Below, piece by piece: positions 59,635 to 64,000 of a DNA stretch of 64,000 nucleotides (its first letter is position 1; each line of letters begins with the position of its first letter). This DNA comes from Liolophura sinensis (taxonomy: Eukaryota; Mollusca; Polyplacophora; Chitonida; Chitonidae), in contig NC_088304.1 of assembly GCF_032854445.1 (NCBI RefSeq), positions 34,342,810-34,406,809 of the forward strand, written 5' to 3'. The notes under the pieces are model-generated. The model did not search any database. It was not told where the DNA came from and worked only from the letters and a program-made list of their open reading frames with translations. The translations under genes and the position numbers were made by a program.

Positions 59635-60198
59635 GCCAATGTATCGCCAAGAGCGATTTGATATTTGTGATGGATGTTTCCGACAGCATCGATAGAGAGA
59701 GTTTGAATCAGCAGATCCAAACAATCCTGGCGCTCATCGATCAGCTCTACGTCAATGACGTAACGGGATTCCGAGTGGGCGTCGTGACGTTTAGTAGTGA
59801 CGTCATTGAAGTGATCCCTTTTAATGTGGACGTCAACTTTTTCCGCGCAAGACTGCAGGCCATACTTCATCCACGTGAAGGAACAAACACAGCTGCGGGA
59901 CTGGAGCGCATGCGCATTGTGTTCCAGCAGTTTGGTCGACCTAACACTGGAAGAATCGGGCTTCTGATGACAGACGGTGGATCCTGGGATCATCAGGCTG
60001 CCCTGAATCAGGTCAATTTGGCCAGGAGAGAAAATATCACTCTGGCCACCGTGGCCGTCGGCTGCTTAGTGAACACCGACCAGCTGGAACAGCTCGCTTC
60101 ACAACCCTCCCTTAACTTCAAGGTTGATCACAATGGCCTGATTCAACGAATGGTTTCCAAGATAACGACATTTTTGTGTCCGGGTTCATTAGAATCCG
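59635..60198 (+). CDS. VWA-domain exon of the secreted mucin-like protein
   Basis: Acceptor 'ttttcttgcag' (to 59634) and donor CCG|GTAAGA (60198/60199); 564 bases entering and leaving in phase 1. It encodes one complete VWA domain: 'CIAKSDLIFVMDVSDSIDRE' holds the MIDAS Asp-x-Ser-x-Ser (59673-59687), 'EGTNTAAGLERM' supplies the MIDAS Thr, and 'GLLMTDGGSWD' the third-site Asp, so divalent-metal-dependent ligand binding looks intact. Length about 170 residues is normal. Cys residues just before the first strand and at the end ('TTFLCPGS') sit where matrilin- and collagen-type VWA domains form a closing disulfide. VWA domains of this kind mediate adhesion in extracellular matrix, including mollusc shell matrix. 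The true reading enters from exon 55271; an apparent TTG start at 59658 is only an ORF boundary. The minus-strand frame 59544-59993 is a shadow. Confidence 0.95.
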
Positions 60199-60256
60199 GT
60201 AAGAAAACAACAACAGCAACAACAGCAATTTTTGTATTGAAGTAATTTTCATAATG

Positions 60257-60512
60257 CAGTGAAAAAATTAAAGTATAAATTTTAACAGAAAAGCTGTTGT
60301 CTGAGTGATGCTAGAAAATATTCTGTTATTTTAACACGATATTCTGTCACATTCAACACAATATCCCGTTAGTTTAATAGAATTTTTAGGTTGAATTAAT
60401 GGAGTATGTGTGTTATATTTAACAGAACAATTTGCTCCATTAACAGAATACATTCTAGCATCACTCAGAGAACAGACTTTCTGCTAAAATTAACAGATTA
60501 ATTTTTTTAGTG
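60257..60512. mobile_element. Palindromic MITE, copy 4, in intron 2
   Basis: About 256 bases, related to copies at 22597, 39511 and 43718: 'ttaacagaaaagctgttgtc', 'tgagtgatgctagaa', later 'ttctagcatcactcagag' and 'ttaacagattaatttttt'. Termini are mutated ('cagtgaaaaaattaa' and 'tttttagtg'); TA follows on the right (60513-60514) but is not clear on the left, so this is the oldest-looking copy. Confidence 0.82.
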
Positions 60513-60586
60513 TAATTCATCAAGAGAGGGAGTTTTTGGATAATTTTGATTACAAATTCATGAATTAAATTTGAATCTCCTCACAG

Positions 60587-60693
60587 GGGACCATTTCTGC
60601 ACAATGGCGACTCGGTTCCAGTCCAGTTGTGGTCATGTAATACATGAGTACTACGTCACCAGCCCCAAATCGTCATCGCAAAAGCAGGAATGA
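60587..60693 (+). other. Possible alternative terminal exon
   Basis: An acceptor-like 'ttgaatctcctcacag' ends at 60586. Joined in phase 1 to the VWA exon, it would read 'GDHFCTMATRFQSSCGHV' and on through 'SPKSSSQKQE' to TGA at 60691-60693, adding about 35 residues and two Cys, and giving a short secreted VWA protein without the mucin region. No polyadenylation signal was identified, and the phase match has a one-in-three chance of being accidental. Confidence 0.3.
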
Positions 60694-60883
60694 CCTATTG
60701 ACTAGACGACTTGAGCCCGAATCACTTTAGATGGGAATAGTTTCCCAGAGTTGATTTGTATACAAAGCCGTTTAATACTTAAACGGTTTTATGAGGGTTA
60801 CTAAATCACCAAAAAATTGGTCATGTTACACAAGCGGAATATCGGCCAGATGTGTTTTTACCCACAATGTATTTCATTTTCAG

Positions 60884-63800
60884 AGACATCGACGACCATA
60901 TTGCCGGAAGTTGATACTCTGCCTACCTTCACTCCTATAACACAGTCATCGACAAGACGAACAGGTACTGACGATCCTACAAGACGAACCCCAGCGGCCA
61001 CGCCCGCAGCGACAACTACTCCGCCCAGCGCCGCCACCTTGCCGCCATCAATTCCCCCTGTCAGCTCAGTGCCCCCAGTAGTGCCTCCGCCGACGACGCC
61101 GAGCCCGGTGACAATTCAAACGCCGAGTAGCGCTGCAGTCACGTCCCAAACGATCGGTCCACCAACGGGCCAAGCAGTAACACCTTCTGCTTCTGCTAGT
61201 ACAGCTAGCGCGACGACCACATCGGCAACTCCAAGTACGGGAACTGTAACTGTCCAACCGCCCACTGACGCTACCGTCATCGTCAGGCAAAGCACTCCGG
61301 ACACGGTAACGCCAGCCTCTACCGCGCCTCCGGTAGAAACAGCAAGCCCAAGCACAGCTCAGCCAACACCCAGCGCTACCCCACCTCCTACTGCGCAACC
61401 AGCCGTCACGACGCCATCGACCCCCCAGCCGACCGCTGAGATCCCCACGACTGCGCCGACGACGTCGCAAAGTGCCCCGACTGTCGCAACGCCTGTTGGA
61501 ACGCCATCCAGCTCTCCTCCGAGCGCGACACCTTTAACATCTAGCACCTCTGCTTCTACAGCCACCGCCGCTCCAACAACTTCAGCACCCATTACACCAG
61601 GGATCACACAACCGGTTACCGTAGGTACGCCCCCAGTAGTGACATCACAGGTTACGATAGATACAGCCACAACATCAGACGCAAGCGGAAGCACGCCAAG
61701 CGCAAGCGTTACAACAGGTGCTAGAACCCCAGAGATAGGCACTCCTTCTCCAGCACCAGCTTTCAGTACGCCTGCCATAGCTACAACTCTAACATCGGCT
61801 TCTACATCCAGACCGACGGAGCCTGCGCAGATCACGCCTGAAACCACTGCTTCACCTACAACCACAGCGCGCCTAGTCTCCACTGCGCCAAGTCCAGGGT
61901 CATCCAGCAGCACAGAAAGTCCCACTCAAAGTCCCACAACAACGCCGTCGCCTTCTGCAATTACGCCTAGGGCTACCCCGAACACCCCAAGTCCTATAAC
62001 GCCATTGCCTGACGTTGACACTACACTGACCATCGTCCCCTTCACACCTACTACACCTCAAGCGCCTCCTCTAACAACACCGGATTTAGCAACCCCACCA
62101 CCGGCTGTAAATATTACTGGTATGATAACTCCTGGCATCACTGACGCGCCACCGACAGCGCCGACGCCGAGAGCCACAATTGCGACTCCAGGAGTAGCAA
62201 CTCCTACGCCATCACCTGCTTCAACACCTGATGTAGAGACTCCGCAACCGGCTGTAAACATTACCGCTGTTGTTACTCCCGCCTCTACAGCACCATCGCC
62301 AACAGCGCCGACGCCGCTTCGCACAATTCAAACACCAGGTATGGTAACGCCATCGCCAGCACCTGCCTCAACGCCCACCACAGCGCCAACAGCGCCGACG
62401 CCGCTTCCCACAAATCAAACACCAGGTATAGTAACGCCGTCGCCAGCACCTGCCTCAACGCCCTTCACAGCATCAACAGCGCCGACGCCGCTTCCCACAA
62501 ATCAAACACCAGGTATAGTAACGCCGTCACCTGCACCTGCCTCAACGCCCAGCACCGCACCATCAGCGCCGACGCCGCTTCCCACAAATCAAACGCCAGG
62601 TATAGTAACGCCGTCAACTACACCTGCCTCAACGCCCAGCACAGCGCCAACAGCGCCGACTCCGCTTCCCACAATTCAAACACCAGGTATGGTAACGCCG
62701 TTGCCAACACCTGCCTCAACTCCCAGCACCGCACCATCAGCGCCGACGCCGCTTCCCACAAATCAAACACCAGGTATAGTAACGCCGTCACCTGCACCTG
62801 CCTCAACGCCCAGCACAGCGCCAACAGCACCGACTCCGCTTCCCACAATTCAAACACCAGGTATAGTAACGCCGTTGCCAACACCTGCCTCAACTCCCAG
62901 CACCGCACCAACAGCGCCGACGCCGCTTCCCACAATTCAAACACCAGGTATGGTAACGCCGTTGCCAACACCTGCCTCAACTCCCAGCACCGCACCATCA
63001 GCGCCGACGCCGCTTCCCACAAATCAAACACCAGGTATAGTAACGCCGTCACCTGCACCTGCCTCAACGCCCAGCACAGCGCCAACAGCACCGACTCCGC
63101 TTCCCACAATTCAAACACCAGGTATAGTAACGCCGTTGCCAACACCTGCCTCAACGCCCAGCACACCGCAGTCAAGCACTTTTGGGACGCCCCTGCCAAC
63201 CACAGAAGCGCCACCTGCTGTCGTGACATCAACTCCAGGTATAGCCACTCCCTTCCCAGCTGTCAACGTCACCGGGGTAATGACACCTCAGCCAACCCCT
63301 CCCACAACCACTTCAGACACTAACACTCCAGCTGCTAGTCCCGCCTCCAATATCCCCTTTGAAGGCCCGACTACACCCTCCCCTTCGTCTTCCACCCTCA
63401 CAATACCCAGCCCTGCCACACCCGTGCCAGCCGTAAACATTACGATGAGGGTGACTGGTACTGACAGCACTCTGACCCCTGGCACCACGGGGAGACCCAC
63501 ACAAAACTTAACTCCACCAGGACTTGTCTCAGTTACACGATCAGTCGATTCTGTTACATCTACTACACTGAATGGGGCAGCCCAAACTGTGCCATCCGGT
63601 ACAGAGGCACCCGTGCCAACACAGGGTATAGTAACGCCTACCCCATCTGTTACTACACCTGGCATAACGACAACTGTCTCAACTGTTAGTACACCTGGTA
63701 TAGCAACACCGGTCCCCACTGCAAGTACACCTGTCACAGCGACATCTGTCCCTACTGTAAGTACACCTGGTATAGCGGCTCCTGAACCTACTGTAATTAC

Positions 63801-64000
63801 ACCTGGTATAGCAACATCTGTCCCCAGTGTTACTACACCTGGTATAGCGACACCTATCCCTACTGTAAGTACACCTGGTATAGTGACACCTGTCCCTACT
63901 GTAAGTACACCTGGTATAGCAACACCTGTCCTTACTGTAAGTACATCTGGTGTAGCAACATCTGTCCCCACTGCAAGTATACCTAGAATAGCGACTCCTG
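60884..64000 (+). CDS. Giant Pro/Thr/Ser-rich mucin-like exon (partial)
   Basis: Acceptor at 60882-60883; the first codon completes Glu in phase with the VWA exon, then the frame stays open for 3117 bases (about 1039 codons) to the window end. Composition is dominated by Thr, Pro, Ser and Ala with no Cys, few charged and almost no aromatic residues: a PTS domain expected to be heavily O-glycosylated, extended and non-globular. Order: a non-repetitive PTS region (60884-62040); a transition with 'PAVNIT' sequons (62110, 62257); ten 29-residue repeats (62305-63174); a linker with 'PAVNVT' (63265), 'PAVNIT' (63436) and an Asn-Leu-Thr (63505); then 12-residue repeats to the edge. Higher GC than the flanks. 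The minus-strand frames here (61066-63971) are shadows. The C-terminus, possible membrane anchor and further domains are beyond the window. Shell- or epidermal-mucin roles are inference only. Confidence 0.9.
62305..63174 (+). repeat. Coding 87-bp (29-residue) tandem repeat, 10 units
   Basis: Ten units of exactly 87 bases starting at 62305, 62392, 62479, 62566, 62653, 62740, 62827, 62914, 63001 and 63088. Residue consensus: 'APTPLPTNQTPGIVTPSPAP' then 'ASTPSTAPS'. Units 2, 3, 4, 6 and 9 read Asn-Gln-Thr (an N-glycosylation sequon, though followed by Pro); units 1, 5, 7, 8 and 10 read Ile-Gln-Thr. Units 5-7 (62653-62913) and 8-10 (62914-63174) form a 261-bp duplication. All length variation is a multiple of three, consistent with selection for an open frame. 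Confidence 0.97.
63619..64000 (+). repeat. Coding 36-bp (12-residue) tandem repeat, at least 10 units
   Basis: Consensus 'TPGIATPVPTVS', ten full units from 63619 to 63978 and a partial unit to the window edge; the array probably continues. The 'TPGI[AV]TP' core also lies inside the 29-residue repeat, so the two arrays share an ancestor. Confidence 0.95.

Larger units (their letters stand above)
60199..60883 (+). other. Intron 2 of the VWA gene (685 bp)
   Basis: GT at 60199-60200, AG at 60882-60883 after 'atgtatttcattttcag'. It contains MITE copy 4 and a possible alternative exon, listed separately. Confidence 0.8.

Noticed and set aside
59544-59993. 149-codon minus-strand frame
   Set aside because: Shadow of the VWA exon; no domain or splice support.
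59658-60245. Stand-alone 195-codon VWA protein starting at TTG
   Set aside because: The first Cys and strand of the domain lie upstream of the TTG, an acceptor sits at 59634, and a strong donor at 60199 precedes the apparent stop. It is an internal exon.
61066-63971. Long minus-strand frames (134, 188, 204, 227 codons) over the right end
   Set aside because: They are antisense to the + strand PTS exon. The + frame is continuous for 3117 bases, has a matching splice acceptor and phase, and gives typical mucin composition; the antisense frames are fragmented and follow from the biased codons.

Overview
This window is eukaryotic nuclear DNA from a marine invertebrate, most likely a lophotrochozoan such as a mollusc or brachiopod. 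It is intron-bearing, gene-poor and AT-rich between genes. It is full of tRNA-derived SINEs whose 3' part ends in an AATA-type tail, of a kind I associate with mollusc and brachiopod genomes. I cannot name the species from sequence alone.

Only one gene that looks intact is visible, at the right end on the + strand (55271 to beyond 64000). Exon 55271-55389 encodes a signal-peptide-like segment. Exon 59635-60198 encodes a complete von Willebrand factor A (VWA) domain with all MIDAS metal-site residues. Exon 60884-64000 is a huge Pro/Thr/Ser/Ala-rich, cysteine-free, mucin-like exon that runs off the window with no stop. All junctions are phase-compatible. The giant exon holds ten 29-residue repeats (62305-63174) and more than ten 12-residue repeats (63619-64000). 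The product would be a secreted or surface, heavily O-glycosylated adhesive protein. The start codon lies upstream and was not found; the C-terminus is beyond the window.

From 1 to about 55200 I see no intact gene. There are two pseudogene-grade coding remnants: the C-terminal part of a reverse transcriptase (13031-13505, one frameshift), with three further copies of its 3' end (2077-2480, 8255-8515, 42205-42992); and the first exon of a RecQ-like helicase with an in-frame stop just before its Walker A motif (41283-41531).

The rest is repeats. Minisatellite arrays (unit/position): 42 bp 5308-6655; 24 bp 8658-9712; 72 bp 10240-10440; 44 bp 12508-12950; 40 bp 13891-16098; 47 bp 18374-18745; 30 bp 24988-25350; 18 bp 25671-25741; 41 bp 31485-32170; 32 bp 35285-35520; 35 bp 37831-38390; 99 bp 38993-39190; 48 bp 40340-40875; 51-52 bp 45275-48060. 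Dispersed families: SINE-A (many copies, three to four near full length), SINE-B (shares a central domain with SINE-A), repeat C, repeat D (mostly in and near intron 1 of the VWA gene), and a TA-flanked palindromic MITE (four copies). There is also a spacerless 228-bp palindrome (16469-16696) and a large diverged inverted repeat (53221-54055). Several insertions are nested, which gives relative ages.

Most long open frames in the window, on either strand, are artefacts of tandem arrays whose unit length is a multiple of three, or antisense shadows of the mucin-like exon.
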